A DNA stretch of 64,000 nucleotides. Origin: Pseudomonadota bacterium. Its GTDB lineage: Bacteria > Pseudomonadota > Gammaproteobacteria > Burkholderiales > Burkholderiaceae_F. The notes under the pieces are model-generated. The model did not search any database. It had not been told where the DNA came from and worked only from the letters and a program-made list of their open reading frames with translations. Positions 51,281 through 62,267 of the stretch are shown in pieces. The stretch is from positions 1 to 64,000 of the forward strand of contig JAKCCX010000008.1 in the NCBI GenBank assembly GCA_021838715.1, written 5' to 3'. Each line of letters starts with the position of its first letter. Position 1 is the first letter of the stretch. The position numbers were made by a program, and so were the translations under genes.

Positions 51281-52375
51281 ATGCCTGTTCCCATGAAAGA
51301 ATCCATGCGGGCCAAACTGGCCCAGTTGGTGCATCGCCTTGCGGAAATCGATGCCGCACTAGCGAGCGAGGACGCGGCGCGCGATCTCGACCAGTTCCGC
51401 CGCCTGTCGCGGGAACGCGCCGAGCTCGAGCCCGTGGTCACGCGCTTCCGCGAGTTTCTGACGGCGGAACAGGATCTGGACACCGCCCAGCAGATGCTCA
51501 CCGATCCGGCGCTGCGCACGCTCGGCCAGGAGGAGGAGGGGCTCGCCCGGACGCGGATCGCGGCGCTGGAAGACGAACTGCAACGGCTGCTCCTGCCCAC
51601 CGACCCGAACGACGAGCGCAATATCTTCCTCGAAATCCGGGCCGGCACCGGCGGCGAGGAGTCGGCCTTGTTCGCCGCGGCGCTGCTGCGCATGTATATG
51701 CGGTATGCCGAGCGCCGCCGCTGGCAGACGGAGATCCTGTCGGAGAGTCCTTCCGACCTCGGCGGATACCGGGAAGTGATCGTCCGCATCGCCGGCCTGG
51801 GGGCATACAGCCGGCTGAAGTTCGAGTCCGGGGTGCACCGCGTGCAGCGGGTTCCGGAAACCGAGGCGCAGGGCCGCATCCATACCTCGGCCTGCACGGT
51901 CGCGGTGCTTCCCGAAGCCGATGAGATCGAGGATGTGAAGTTCGATCCCAGTGAGTTGCGGATCGATGTGTTCCGCGCCTCCGGCGCCGGCGGACAGCAC
52001 GTCAACAAGACCGAATCGGCCGTACGGGTCACCCATCTGCCGACCGGCCTGGTCGCGGAGTGCCAGGACGACCGGTCGCAGCACAAGAACAAGGAGCGCG
52101 CGCTGAAGATTCTTGCGGCGCGGGTCAAGGACGCGCAGGTCCGTGCGCAGCAGCAAAGCCAGGCGTCGGCGCGCCGCTCGCTGGTCGGCACCGGCGATCG
52201 CTCGGAGCGGATCCGCACCTACAATTTCCCGCAGGGGCGGGTGACCGATCACCGCATCAACTTGACGCTGTACAAGATCGACCAGATCATGGACGGCGAT
52301 CTGGATGATCTGAGCAACGCGCTTACCGCCGAGTATCAGGCGGATCAACTGGCGGCCCTGGCCGAGTCGGAATAG
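51281..52375 (+). CDS. prfA: Peptide chain release factor 1
   Basis: [36 protein letters not shown]. Confidence 0.96.
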   Translation: MPVPMKESMRAKLAQLVHRLAEIDAALASEDAARDLDQFRRLSRERAELEPVVTRFREFLTAEQDLDTAQQMLTDPALRTLGQEEEGLARTRIAALEDELQRLLLPTDPNDERNIFLEIRAGTGGEESALFAAALLRMYMRYAERRRWQTEILSESPSDLGGYREVIVRIAGLGAYSRLKFESGVHRVQRVPETEAQGRIHTSACTVAVLPEADEIEDVKFDPSELRIDVFRASGAGGQHVNKTESAVRVTHLPTGLVAECQDDRSQHKNKERALKILAARVKDAQVRAQQQSQASARRSLVGTGDRSERIRTYNFPQGRVTDHRINLTLYKIDQIMDGDLDDLSNALTAEYQADQLAALAESE

Positions 52376-52505
52376 CGCCGTTGCGGCGCGCCCGGCGCCG
52401 CCCGTTGCGGCCACGGGCCTTGCGCCACGTCGTCCCCCCGGGACACGGCGCGGAACTTTGTGCCCCCGGGGAAGTCTCTCCCTCCATTTCGAACCGGATG
52501 GCGCG

Positions 52506-53324
52506 ATGACCGATCCGAATGTCCTTGCGAGCGTTCTGCTGCGGCAATCCCGGCTTCCATTCCGGGAAGCGCGCGCGCTGCTCGCCCTATCCTTGGGGGT
52601 GTCGCCGGAGCACCTCGTCGCGCATCCGGAGATCGCCGTGCATCCGGCGGCGCAAGGGCGGTTCGCCGACCTGGCGGCGCGACGGCGCGGCGGCACGCCG
52701 ATGGCCTACCTGACCGGGTTTCAGGAGTTCTACGGCCACGCCCTCGAAGTCACGCCCGCCGTGCTCATCCCGCGACCGGAGACGGAGCTTCTGGTCGATA
52801 CCGCAATCCGCATCCTTCCGTCCCGGCCGGGCCTTTCCGTGCTGGAACTCGGGACCGGTTCGGGTTGCATCGCGATCACGCTGGCGCTGGCGCAGCCGCA
52901 CTGGCAGGTGGTCGCGACCGATCGGTGCGTGCAGGCGCTGGCGGTCGCGCGCCGGAACAGCAGCCGGTTGCAGGCGCGCGTCGCGCTGGTCGCCGCGGAC
53001 TGGTTCGCGCCGCTGGGCGGCGCACGGTTCGATCTGATCGTCTCCAATCCTCCCTACGTGGCGGAGGGCGACCCCCATCTGTCCAGCCTGACCCACGAAC
53101 CCCGGCACGCGCTCACCGACGGTGCCGACGGCCTGCGCGCGCTGCGCACCATCATCGCGAGCGCCGGGAAGCACCTGCGCCCGGGCGGCGTCCTGCTGCT
53201 CGAGCATGGCTACGACCAGGGGCCGCAGGTGCATGCCCTGGCGCGGGAGCAAGGGTTCGGTTCGGTCGAGACCTTGCTGGATCTCGAGGGTCGCGACCGC
53301 GTCTGTCTGGCGCGTTGGCAGTGA
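52506..53324 (+). CDS. prmC: Release factor glutamine methyltransferase
   Basis: VLELGTGSGCIAITLA, FDLIVSNPPYVAEGDPHL. Confidence 0.94.
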   Translation: MTDPNVLASVLLRQSRLPFREARALLALSLGVSPEHLVAHPEIAVHPAAQGRFADLAARRRGGTPMAYLTGFQEFYGHALEVTPAVLIPRPETELLVDTAIRILPSRPGLSVLELGTGSGCIAITLALAQPHWQVVATDRCVQALAVARRNSSRLQARVALVAADWFAPLGGARFDLIVSNPPYVAEGDPHLSSLTHEPRHALTDGADGLRALRTIIASAGKHLRPGGVLLLEHGYDQGPQVHALAREQGFGSVETLLDLEGRDRVCLARWQ

Positions 53325-53440
53325 GCGTGCCGGCTGCCCGCGCCCTTCCCCACGCGCCGGACGGGGAATTTCCGGCGGTATCCGCCGTCTCATGCGTGTA
53401 GGATCTCGTTCGAAGTCCGTTTCTTTCCTGGAATCCCATC

Positions 53441-53755
53441 ATGGAAGCGCAAGAGTTCATCCGGAAGACCGTCACCGAAAATCCCGTGGTCCTGTTCATG
53501 AAAGGCACGGCGCAATTCCCGCGTTGCGGGTTCTCGGGTCGCGCCGTGCAGATTCTCAAGTCCTGCGGAGTCAAGAACATCGTCATCGTCGACGTGCTCC
53601 AGGACGATGCCATCCGCCAGGCGATCAAGGACTACGCCAGTTGGCCGACGATCCCGCAGCTCTACGTCAACGGGCAGTTCGTGGGCGGCTCCGACATCAT
53701 GACGGAAATGTACGAAAGCGGGGAGTTGCAGAACCTGCTCGACGCCACGCAGTGA
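53441..53755 (+). CDS. grxD: Monothiol glutaredoxin, Grx4 family
   Basis: VVLFMKGTAQFPRCGFSGRAVQIL, SWPTIPQLYVNGQFVGGSDI. Confidence 0.95.
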   Translation: MEAQEFIRKTVTENPVVLFMKGTAQFPRCGFSGRAVQILKSCGVKNIVIVDVLQDDAIRQAIKDYASWPTIPQLYVNGQFVGGSDIMTEMYESGELQNLLDATQ

Positions 53756-54348
53756 TGCCGCGGCGTGTCATCGTCGCCGTCACGGGGGCATCGGGCGCCG
53801 TGTATGGCGTGCGGCTGCTCGAGCACCTGCGTGCGGCGGGCGGGGTGGAAACCCATGTCGTGGTCTCGCATGCCGGTGCCTTGAGCGCAAGTCAGGAACT
53901 CGGGATCAAGCGCGGCGGCATCGAAGCGCTGGCCGATGTCGCGCACGGTGTATCGGACATCGGTGCGGCCATCGCCTCCGGGTCGTTCGCCTGGGAATCG
54001 ATGGTGATCGCGCCGTGTTCGGGAAAGACGCTGGCCGCGATCGCCTGCGGGTTCGCCGACAACCTCATCTCCCGCGCCGCCGACGTCACGCTCAAGGAGC
54101 GGCGGCGTCTGGTCCTGCTCGTTCGCGAGGCGCCCCTGCATGCGGCGCATCTGCGCAACATGCAGGAAGTGACCCAGATGGGGGGTATCGTCTTCCCGCC
54201 CGTGCCGGCGTTCTATCACCGCCCCCGCTCGATCGAGGAGATGGTCGACCAGACGCTCGCACGCGTGCTCGACCTGATCGGGGTCGAGCACCAGCTCGCA
54301 CCCCGGTGGCGCGGCGTGGCGGCCCCGGAAAGCAGCCCCGGGACATGA
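53755..54348 (+). CDS. ubiX: Flavin prenyltransferase UbiX
   Basis: VIVAVTGASGAVYGVRLLE, VIAPCSGKTLAAIACGFADNLISRAADV. Confidence 0.93.
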   Translation: MPRRVIVAVTGASGAVYGVRLLEHLRAAGGVETHVVVSHAGALSASQELGIKRGGIEALADVAHGVSDIGAAIASGSFAWESMVIAPCSGKTLAAIACGFADNLISRAADVTLKERRRLVLLVREAPLHAAHLRNMQEVTQMGGIVFPPVPAFYHRPRSIEEMVDQTLARVLDLIGVEHQLAPRWRGVAAPESSPGT

Positions 54349-54482
54349 CCTGTTACGCTCTGCCCGCGATTGTGCGGCGGCGTTCCCGCTCGACCGATCT
54401 ACAATAACCTGCCTTGTCGTTGCGGGTTCTCCGCACCGAGGCATTCGCCGGCCGTCCGGAATTTTTTGCGGGGAGGTTTGCC

Positions 54483-55025
54483 ATGCGTCCTTTTTCCTGG
54501 GGACTCGGAGTTGTCGCCGGTGCCGGCATCCTGGCAGTGGCCGGTTGTCAGACCATGCCGACGGGCCCGACCGTGCAGGTGATGCCGGCGCCCGGGAAGC
54601 CCTTCGACGTGTTCGCGGGCGAAGACCAGGTCTGCAAGGCCTACGCGTCCCAGGCGATCGCGGGCGGTAAATCCGCCACCGCCGGTTCGCAGGTGGCCGG
54701 TACGGTCGCGGCGACCGCGCTGGGTGCCGTGGCGGGCGCATTGCTGGGCAACAACAGCGAGTCCGCCGCCGCGGGCGCCGGGGTCGGACTGATCGCCGGC
54801 ACGGCGATGGGCGCCGGCCAAGGCTCCAGTGACAGCTACACCCTGCAGCGGCAGTACAACATTGCATACATGCAATGCATGTACTCGAAGGGCAATATCG
54901 TTCCCGGCATGGCGGCTCCGAGCTACCGCATGCGCAACCTTCCGCCGCCTCCGCCCCCGCAGTCGCAGGGCAATCTTCCTCCGCCCCCCCCGCCGCCTCC
55001 GGGATACGGCGGCGAAGGCTACTAA
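54483..55025 (+). CDS. Glycine-zipper lipoprotein with polyproline tail
   Basis: Lipobox LAVAGC; GAVAGALLGNNSESAAAGAGVGLIAGTAMGAG. Confidence 0.65.
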   Translation: MRPFSWGLGVVAGAGILAVAGCQTMPTGPTVQVMPAPGKPFDVFAGEDQVCKAYASQAIAGGKSATAGSQVAGTVAATALGAVAGALLGNNSESAAAGAGVGLIAGTAMGAGQGSSDSYTLQRQYNIAYMQCMYSKGNIVPGMAAPSYRMRNLPPPPPPQSQGNLPPPPPPPPGYGGEGY

Positions 55026-55095
55026 GTTGATCGCACGGCCTCCGGCAGACGGGGAAACCCGGCGGGATGCCGGCCGGTCGGGTTCGTAACGGCGC

Positions 55096-55815
55096 TCAGG
55101 ACCAGATCCGGACGACGAGCGGCACGATCATTGCCGTAAGCAGACCGTTCAGGCCGATGCCCAATGCCGCGAACGCCGCGGCAAGGCTGTGGAGGGGGGC
55201 GACCCGTGCGGCGGCCAGGCCGCTGCCGGAAACGCCGGCCGCGAATCCCTGGACCCGCCAGTCGCGAATGCGCAGGCGCCGCAAGGTCGCCTGGACGCAG
55301 ATTGCGGCGACGATGCCGCCGGCGATCGCCATCGTTGCCGTCAGGGCGGGGATGCCGCCGATTTCGTCCGCGATCGGCATCGCGATCGGCGTGGTCGCCG
55401 CCTTGGGGGCAATCGAGAGCATCACGTCCCGCGTGCCGCCGAACAACCGGACGATGGCGATGCCGCTGACGATCGACGTCAGCGACCCGGCAAGCAGGGA
55501 CAACGCGACGCCCATCGGAACGCGGCGCACCTGCGGCAGGTGCCGCGCCAGGGGAACGGCGAGCGCCACCGTGGCCGGGCCGAGCAGCATGTGGATGAAG
55601 CGTGCGCCCGAAAAATAGCTTGCGTACGTCGTGTGCGTGAGGCGCAGGATCGGGATGATCACGAGAATCGCGATCAGCACCGGATTGGCCAACGGCGAGT
55701 CGTTGCAGCGGCGCTGGATCCGCAGCCCGAGCACGTACGCACCGATCGTCAGCGTCAACCAGAGCAGGGGGTTGGGCTGCAGCGGCGTCCAGACGGCGTC
55801 GACGAGGTCGCGCAT
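55096..55815 (-). CDS. lrgB: LrgB/CidB family protein
   Basis: LLGPATVALAVPLARHL, APKAATTPIAMPIADEIGGIPALTA. Confidence 0.9.
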   Translation of the reverse strand: MRDLVDAVWTPLQPNPLLWLTLTIGAYVLGLRIQRRCNDSPLANPVLIAILVIIPILRLTHTTYASYFSGARFIHMLLGPATVALAVPLARHLPQVRRVPMGVALSLLAGSLTSIVSGIAIVRLFGGTRDVMLSIAPKAATTPIAMPIADEIGGIPALTATMAIAGGIVAAICVQATLRRLRIRDWRVQGFAAGVSGSGLAAARVAPLHSLAAAFAALGIGLNGLLTAMIVPLVVRIWS

Positions 55816-56255
55816 CACGCGTCCTCGCCGGCGGCCCCGGACGGCCGTGGTTCCGATCCGGCCTCCGCACGCCCCGCGCCATTGCCCGCCGTTCGGGTCG
55901 CGCGGTGCATCACGGTTCCCGTGGCGATGATGCCCAGGATCGTCGAACCGACGACCCCGGCGAGGATCGGCACCCACTCCCGCTGCAGCATGGGCGCCTC
56001 GGCCATGATGCCCACGCCGGCCGGCACGAAGAGCAGGCCCATGTTGCGGATCAGTCCCTCGGCGGTGGTCGACAGCGGCGTCCGGTGGGACGGCCCGCGG
56101 CTGTCGTGCTCGCGGCCGCCTGGCTCGCGGAAGACCAGTGCGACCGTCAGCAGGAACATGCCGATGACCGGACCGGGAAGGGGGACATGGGTTGCGCTGC
56201 GGATGACTTCGCCGAGAAGCTGAAATCCGAGCAGGACGAGGAAGGCCATGGGCAT
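55815..56255 (-). CDS. lrgA: LrgA/CidA family protein
   Basis: LGFQLLGEVIRSATHVPLPGPVIGMFLL, LFVPAGVGIM. Confidence 0.88.
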   Translation of the reverse strand: MPMAFLVLLGFQLLGEVIRSATHVPLPGPVIGMFLLTVALVFREPGGREHDSRGPSHRTPLSTTAEGLIRNMGLLFVPAGVGIMAEAPMLQREWVPILAGVVGSTILGIIATGTVMHRATRTAGNGAGRAEAGSEPRPSGAAGEDA

Positions 56256-56334
56256 CGCGGAATCCTTTTGATGCCGGACGGTCGTGCGGGCGCGGGCCGG
56301 GACGCCGATGCGGCGTGAGATGATACTGCGCGAT

Positions 56335-57539
56335 ATGGGCCGTTCGACCAATTCCGCCGGTTCGCCCTGGGAAGTGCTGCGCGTCTTTCTGGCGCTGGGC
56401 TTGCGCTCTTTCGGCGGCCCGGTCGCGCACATCGGCTATTTCCGCGACGAAATCGTCGTGCGTCGGCGCTGGCTCGACGAGGATGGCTTTGCCGATCTGG
56501 TCGGCCTCTGTCAATTTCTGCCCGGCCCCGCGAGCAGTCAGATCGGGTTCGCGATCGGCATGCTGCGGGCCGGCTATCTCGGCGGTGTCGCGGCGTGGTG
56601 CGGATTCACGCTGCCGTCGGCGGCCGCGCTGGTGCTGTTTGCCGGCGCGATGGGAGCGTTTGCCGGCCCCGCCGGCACGGCGCTGCTGCATGGACTGAAA
56701 CTGGTTGCGGTGGCCGTCGTCGCGCAAGCCGTCGTCGGCATGGCCCGCAGCCTGTGCCCGGACCGCGCCCGGGCGTCGATCGCCCTGGCCGCGGCCCTGA
56801 TCGTCCTGTCGGGGGCGTCGTCGGCTGCGCAGATCGTCGCGATCGGGTTGGGTGCGATGGCGGGGCTGCTGTTCTGTCGCGGTGCCGCCCCGCGGACGAC
56901 CGCGACCGCGCTTGCCTTCCCGGTCTCGCCCGTCGCGGGCACGGCGGCCTTGGCCGGGTTTTTCGGCCTCCTGGTCGGCGTTCCGGTTTGGCGGAGCCTG
57001 GCGGACGGATCGGGGCTGGCGCATTTCGAGGCGTTCTATCGCGCGGGGGCGCTCGTGTTCGGCGGTGGCCACGTGGTGCTGCCGCTGCTCCACGACGCGT
57101 TCGTGTCGCGCGGTTGGGTCGATGATCGGGCGTTTCTCGCCGGGTATGGTGCGGCGCAGGCCGTCCCCGGACCGCTTTTCACCTTCGCCGCCTATCTCGG
57201 GTTCCTCGTCAGCCCGCAGCATCGCCTGGTGGGGGCCGCCCTCGGCCTGTTGGGGATCTTCCTCCCGGGCATCCTGGTGCTGGTCGGCGCATTGCCGTTC
57301 TGGGGCCGTCTGCGCGCAGGCATCGCCGCGCAGGCGGCGATGCGCGGGGTCAACGCGGCGCGGTGGTCGGCCTGCTCGCCGCTGCGCTTTACAACCCGAT
57401 CTGGACGACGTCCATCCGCGGACCGGCGGATTTCGCCATCGCCCTCGCCGGGTTCGTACTGTTGACGGTCTGGAAGGCGCCGCCGGTCGCGGTCGTGGTG
57501 TGCAGTGCGATCGCCGCCATGATCGTGGCGAACGGCTGA
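56335..57539 (+). pseudogene. chrA: Chromate transporter ChrA with apparent frameshift near 57350-57362
   Basis: LGLRSFGGPVAHIGYF, LPGPASSQIGFAIG; after GVNAA the family-like tail VVGLLAALYNPIWTTSIRGPADFAIALAGFVLLTVWKAPPVAVVVCSAIAAMIVANG is in another frame. Confidence 0.75.
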
Positions 57540-57700
57540 GACCGGATGTCGTGGTCCCGCGTACCGTCATGATCGCCGCCCCGAGGTCGATTCCGGCGTA
57601 CAGTATGGTCCGTGTCCGCGGTTGCGGCGGTGGTGGCGGGCAGTTGGTGCGCCTGCGACGCCACCGGCGCACCGGCATCGATCTTTCGAAGGAAACTGCG

Positions 57701-58120
57701 ATGGAGATCCGTGTCGAACGCGATGTGCCCCGGATGAGCGAGCCGCGCCGGCTCCCTGCGGCAACCTACAACCGGATGCGAACCCTGCTCCGGAACGGGC
57801 CAAGCGTCGTGTTCGTGCCGATCCGCAGCATGCAGTTTCTCGCGATCGTGGACGTCGAGGAAATCGTATTCGTCGACCATCTCCGGAAAAACTGGGCGGC
57901 CATCGCGTGGCGCGATTTCCGGCCCGGGCAGCGCAGCGCGCTCGACGCCGCCGTGCCGTATCAGGCGGTCTACTACCGGGAGGACGGAGCGACCCTGATG
58001 CGGCGGTTGCAAAGCGAGTTTGACGCCGCGCTGGCTGCGCTCGCCGCCAAGGCGCCTGCCGAGGGTCACCCGGCGCGGGTCCTCGATTTCGTCTCGCGCA
58101 AGGCCGGCGGAGCTTCCTGA
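57701..58120 (+). CDS. Hypothetical protein
   Basis: MEIRVERDVPRMSEPRRLPAATYNRMRTLLRNGPSVVFVPIRSMQFLAIVD; no family recognised. Confidence 0.5.
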   Translation: MEIRVERDVPRMSEPRRLPAATYNRMRTLLRNGPSVVFVPIRSMQFLAIVDVEEIVFVDHLRKNWAAIAWRDFRPGQRSALDAAVPYQAVYYREDGATLMRRLQSEFDAALAALAAKAPAEGHPARVLDFVSRKAGGAS

Positions 58121-58142
58121 CCCGTCCGGCTCCGGCTCCGCC

Positions 58143-58460
58143 TCAGTCGTCGTCGCCGAGTTCCGGGTCCCAGCCCTTGGCGCGCGCTTCCGCCCGCGCC
58201 TTCTCGTAGACTTCCGCGTGCCGGCTGCGCAGCGCCTCGGGAAGCCGGCTCGGCAGGTTGCCGTAGCGGTCCCACTCCGTATCGACCCGATCCATCAGCG
58301 CCTGCATGCGGCCGAGATCCCAGTTCCGGCAGTCTTCGTCTTCGGGGAGGAACCCGAAAATCCAGGCGTCGAGTACCACCCGACCCAGCTGCGTGAGTCC
58401 GTGTTTGTCCTGGTGGAAGCCGACATACGGATCGGCGCCGCGGGTTTTTCCGGAATTCAT
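58143..58460 (-). CDS. Hypothetical protein (105 aa)
   Basis: DPYVGFHQDKHGLTQLGRVVLDAWIFGFLPEDEDCRNWDL. Confidence 0.55.
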   Translation of the reverse strand: MNSGKTRGADPYVGFHQDKHGLTQLGRVVLDAWIFGFLPEDEDCRNWDLGRMQALMDRVDTEWDRYGNLPSRLPEALRSRHAEVYEKARAEARAKGWDPELGDDD

Positions 58461-58585
58461 CGGGTAAGTCTCACAGAAAGAAAGGCAAAGGCGCCGCGAT
58501 CGGCCGGGGTTCGTATCGTAGCGCAGGGATCGGGGGATGCGGAGATCCGGGCGCATCCGCCTCCGCAACCGCACCGCCCGGGGCG

Positions 58586-59179
58586 TCACGCCCCGCGGGG
58601 GGAGCTTTCGTCCTCCGGCTTGCCGGCGTAGGCGTCGGCGAATGCGCGGAGCAGGGCGTCGTTGACCGGAGGCAGCCGATCGACGACGCGCTTTGCCCAT
58701 TCGAAGTACTCCTGGCGGCGCGCAAGGGTCCAACCCACCGGGGGCGCATTGGCAACGTCATGGAGGTTGCAGGTCTTGTCGGCCAGCTTCACGAGCGCGG
58801 CACCGTTGCTGATGTGGGGCGCCTGCTCGATCTGTAGCTCCTTGCGGCGCTGCTTGGGGAGGGTCTCGTCGTCCGTGACTTCCATGACCATCGCCGCGAC
58901 GGCGTCGCCGAAGCGGCTGCGCAATTCCGCTTCCGTGGTCTGGGTGTCCTCGATGGTGTCGTGCAGGATCGCGGCCCGGAGGACGTCGAGGTCCGTGACG
59001 CCGCCGGTCGTCGCCAGCAGGTGCGCGAGCGCAATCGGATGGTTGATGTAGGGCGATGCCTCCGCGTCCTTGCGGCGCTGGTTCCGGTGCCGATCCGCGG
59101 CAAACATCACGGCATCGAGCAGCGCGGCCGCGTCGCTGCGGCGGGGGTCGGGGTTCGCGGTCCTGGTTTGCATCGTCAT
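58586..59179 (-). CDS. HD-domain protein, MESH1-like small alarmone hydrolase candidate
   Basis: AADRHRNQRRKDAEASPYINHPIALAHLL, AAILHDTIEDTQTTEAEL, LVKLADKTCNLHDV; no synthetase/TGS/ACT domains. Confidence 0.75.
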   Translation of the reverse strand: MTMQTRTANPDPRRSDAAALLDAVMFAADRHRNQRRKDAEASPYINHPIALAHLLATTGGVTDLDVLRAAILHDTIEDTQTTEAELRSRFGDAVAAMVMEVTDDETLPKQRRKELQIEQAPHISNGAALVKLADKTCNLHDVANAPPVGWTLARRQEYFEWAKRVVDRLPPVNDALLRAFADAYAGKPEDESSPRGA

Positions 59180-59353
59180 GCGGCCTCCGTGTCGTCCCGG
59201 GGAATCCCGATGGCAACCTCCGCGGCGCCTCCGGATGGCGGGGGGCGCAACCACATCATCCTCGATATGGCGCTTCGGGAAAGAATCTTGCGGTTCGGTC
59301 GGTTCCGGATGTTTGGTGCCGGCGGATGTGACCGGCATGCACCATGGGGGGAA

Positions 59354-59598
<245 letters not shown>

Positions 59599-59680
59599 CG
59601 CCGTCGCCGGGACGGACCTCGCGTTCGCCGGGTTCCGCCCGACGGGCAGCTGACGAACGAAGCGCGAGAGTATATCCCAG

Positions 59681-61399
59681 ATGGAAAATCCGGGCATCGT
59701 TTCCGGCCACCCGATACAATCGGTCGGCATGAACCCCCCTACGGAACCCCCGGGTACCGGCGCCGTGTGCGCGCCGGATGTCGACGTCATCGTCATCGGG
59801 ACGGGGTTGGCCGGTCTGACGACGGCGCTGGAGCTGGCCGACCACCGCCGCGTGCTGCTGCTCGACAAGCAGGACCTGGGAGCGGGGGCGAGCGACAAGG
59901 CGCAGGGAGGAATTGCCGCCTCGCTCGATCCGCAGGGCGTGGAGTCCCACGTTCGCGACACGCTGATTGCCGGCGCCGGGCTGTGCGACGAGGCGGCGAC
60001 CCGCTTCATCCTGGAACGGGGCGGCCAGGCGGTGCAGTGGCTGATCGCGCAGGGGGTGCCGTTCACCACCGATCGCGCGCATGGCCACGAGTATCACCTG
60101 GGACGCGAGGGCGGGCATAGCTGCCGGCGCATTTTCCACGTTGCGGATTCGACCGGACATACCGTTCAGTCGACGCTTGTCGCGAAAGTGCGCGCTCACC
60201 CCAACATCCTCGTCTGGGAGCGGCAGATGGCGGTCGACCTGATCGTCCGCGAGGGCCGCTGCGTCGGCGTGTACGTGCAGGAGGTCCCCGCCGGGACGGT
60301 GCGCGCGCTGGCCGCCCGGTTCGTCGTGCTGGCCAACGGGGGGGCGGGCAAGGTCTACCTCTATACGACCAATCCGGATTGCGCGACCGGCGACGGCATT
60401 GCCATGGCCTGGCGCGCGGGTTGCCGGATCGCCAACATGGAGTTCATCCAGTTCCATCCGACCTGCCTCTATCACCCGTACGCCAAATCCTTCCTGATCA
60501 GCGAGGCGGTCCGCGGCGAGGGGGGCATCCTCCGGTTGCCGCCGTCGGCCGGCGAGGAGGCGGGGCGGCGTTTCATGCCGGACCATGATGCGAGGGCCGA
60601 GCTTGCGCCGCGGGACATCGTCGCGCGCAGCATCGACTACGAGATGAAGCGTCTGGGCATCGACTGCGTGCATCTGGACGTCACGCACCTGGGAGGGGAA
60701 TTCCTCCAGGAACATTTCCCGATGATCCATGCCCGCTGCCTGGAACTGGGTATCGACATCGCCCGGCAACCGATCCCGGTCGTTCCGGCGGCGCACTACA
60801 CCTGCGGGGGCGTGGTCACGGACGTCGCCGGCCACACCGACGTTCCCGGCCTCTACGCCGTGGGCGAGGTCGCCTGCACGGGGTTGCACGGCGCCAACCG
60901 CTTGGCGTCCAATTCCCTGCTCGAATGCGTCGTGGTCGGCCGCGCGCTTGCCGCCGACATCCTGACGCAGGCCCCGCCGGCGGTGGTCGCGGTGCCGGAA
61001 TGGGACGATACGCGGGTGCGCGACAGCGACGAAGAGGTGGTGATCTCGCACAACTGGGACGAGTTGCGCCGCTGCATGTGGAACTACGTCGGGATCGTGC
61101 GCAGCACCAAGCGGCTCGAGCGCGCCCAGCGTCGCATCGGGATGCTGCGCGAGGAGATCCACGACTACTACGCCCAGTTCCATGTGACGCGGGACCTGCT
61201 CGAACTGCGCAATCTCGTCGACGTCGCCGCGCTCATCGTGGCGAGCGCGCTGGCCCGGCGGGAGAGCCGGGGCTTGCATTATTCGCGGGATTTTCCGCAG
61301 GCGGCGGGGAACCCGGCGCCGACCGTCCTCGCCCCCCGCGCGTCGCGGCGGGGACCCGCCTCCCCGGCGATTCCCCAGTCTCCTCGCGGGATGTGGTGA
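59681..61399 (+). CDS. nadB: L-aspartate oxidase (start may be 59729)
   Basis: VIVIGTGLAGLTTALEL, GGIAASLDPQGVESHVRDTLIAGAGLCDE, VACTGLHGANRLASNSLLECVV. Confidence 0.95.
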   Translation: MENPGIVSGHPIQSVGMNPPTEPPGTGAVCAPDVDVIVIGTGLAGLTTALELADHRRVLLLDKQDLGAGASDKAQGGIAASLDPQGVESHVRDTLIAGAGLCDEAATRFILERGGQAVQWLIAQGVPFTTDRAHGHEYHLGREGGHSCRRIFHVADSTGHTVQSTLVAKVRAHPNILVWERQMAVDLIVREGRCVGVYVQEVPAGTVRALAARFVVLANGGAGKVYLYTTNPDCATGDGIAMAWRAGCRIANMEFIQFHPTCLYHPYAKSFLISEAVRGEGGILRLPPSAGEEAGRRFMPDHDARAELAPRDIVARSIDYEMKRLGIDCVHLDVTHLGGEFLQEHFPMIHARCLELGIDIARQPIPVVPAAHYTCGGVVTDVAGHTDVPGLYAVGEVACTGLHGANRLASNSLLECVVVGRALAADILTQAPPAVVAVPEWDDTRVRDSDEEVVISHNWDELRRCMWNYVGIVRSTKRLERAQRRIGMLREEIHDYYAQFHVTRDLLELRNLVDVAALIVASALARRESRGLHYSRDFPQAAGNPAPTVLAPRASRRGPASPAIPQSPRGMW

Positions 61400-61414
61400 T
61401 CCGGGTGCGCGCCG

Positions 61415-62218
61415 CTACTGCGGCGCACTGCCGGCAAACAGGCGGGCCAATTCCGCCCCCGGCTCGGCTGCCCGCATGAAGGCTTCGCCGACCAGGAATG
61501 CGTCCACGCCGGCCTCGCGCATCCGGCGCACGTCGCCGGGGGCGAGGATTCCGCTTTCGGTGACCACCCGTCGACCCGCCTCGATCCCCGGCAGCAGGTC
61601 GATGGTCGTCTGCAGCGAAACCGCGAAGCTGCGCAGGTTGCGGTTGTTGATCCCGAGCAGGGGCGTGCGCAACCGCTGCGCGCGATCGCATTCGCGGGCA
61701 TCGTGCACCTCGACCAGCACGGCCATTCCCAGCCCCGCCGCGCAGTCCTCCAGCGCCTGCAGCCGGGCGTCATCCAGGGCGGCGACGATCAGCAGGATGC
61801 AGTCCGCGCCGGCGGCCCGCGCTTCGTAGACCTGGTATTCGTCGACCAGGAAGTCCTTGCGCAGCACCGGTAGATCGACGACGTTCCGCACCGCGTCGAC
61901 ATAGCCCAGGGCCCCCTGGAAAAACTGCACGTCGGTCAGCACGGAAAGGCAGGCGGCGCCGTGCCGCGCATAACTGCCGGCGATGGCGGGCGGGTCGAAC
62001 GGATCCCGCAGCACGCCCTTGGACGGGGACGCCTTCTTGATTTCCGCGATCACGCCCGCCCCCCCGGCGGCGATGCGGCGTTCGATCGCGCCGGCGAAGT
62101 CGCGCACGTCGCGCCGCGCTTCGGCGCGGGCACGCAGCGCCGGCAGTGGCTCCGCGGTGCGCGCCGCGGCGATTTCTTGGGCCTTTACGGCGAGAATCTT
62201 TTGCAGGATGTCGGACAT
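61415..62218 (-). CDS. trpC: Indole-3-glycerol phosphate synthase
   Basis: [48 protein letters not shown]. Confidence 0.96.
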   Translation of the reverse strand: MSDILQKILAVKAQEIAAARTAEPLPALRARAEARRDVRDFAGAIERRIAAGGAGVIAEIKKASPSKGVLRDPFDPPAIAGSYARHGAACLSVLTDVQFFQGALGYVDAVRNVVDLPVLRKDFLVDEYQVYEARAAGADCILLIVAALDDARLQALEDCAAGLGMAVLVEVHDARECDRAQRLRTPLLGINNRNLRSFAVSLQTTIDLLPGIEAGRRVVTESGILAPGDVRRMREAGVDAFLVGEAFMRAAEPGAELARLFAGSAPQ

Positions 62219-62267
62219 GTCGCGTTTCCCCCTCCCACGCTTGCAGGATGGGGGTGATGGTGGGTTG

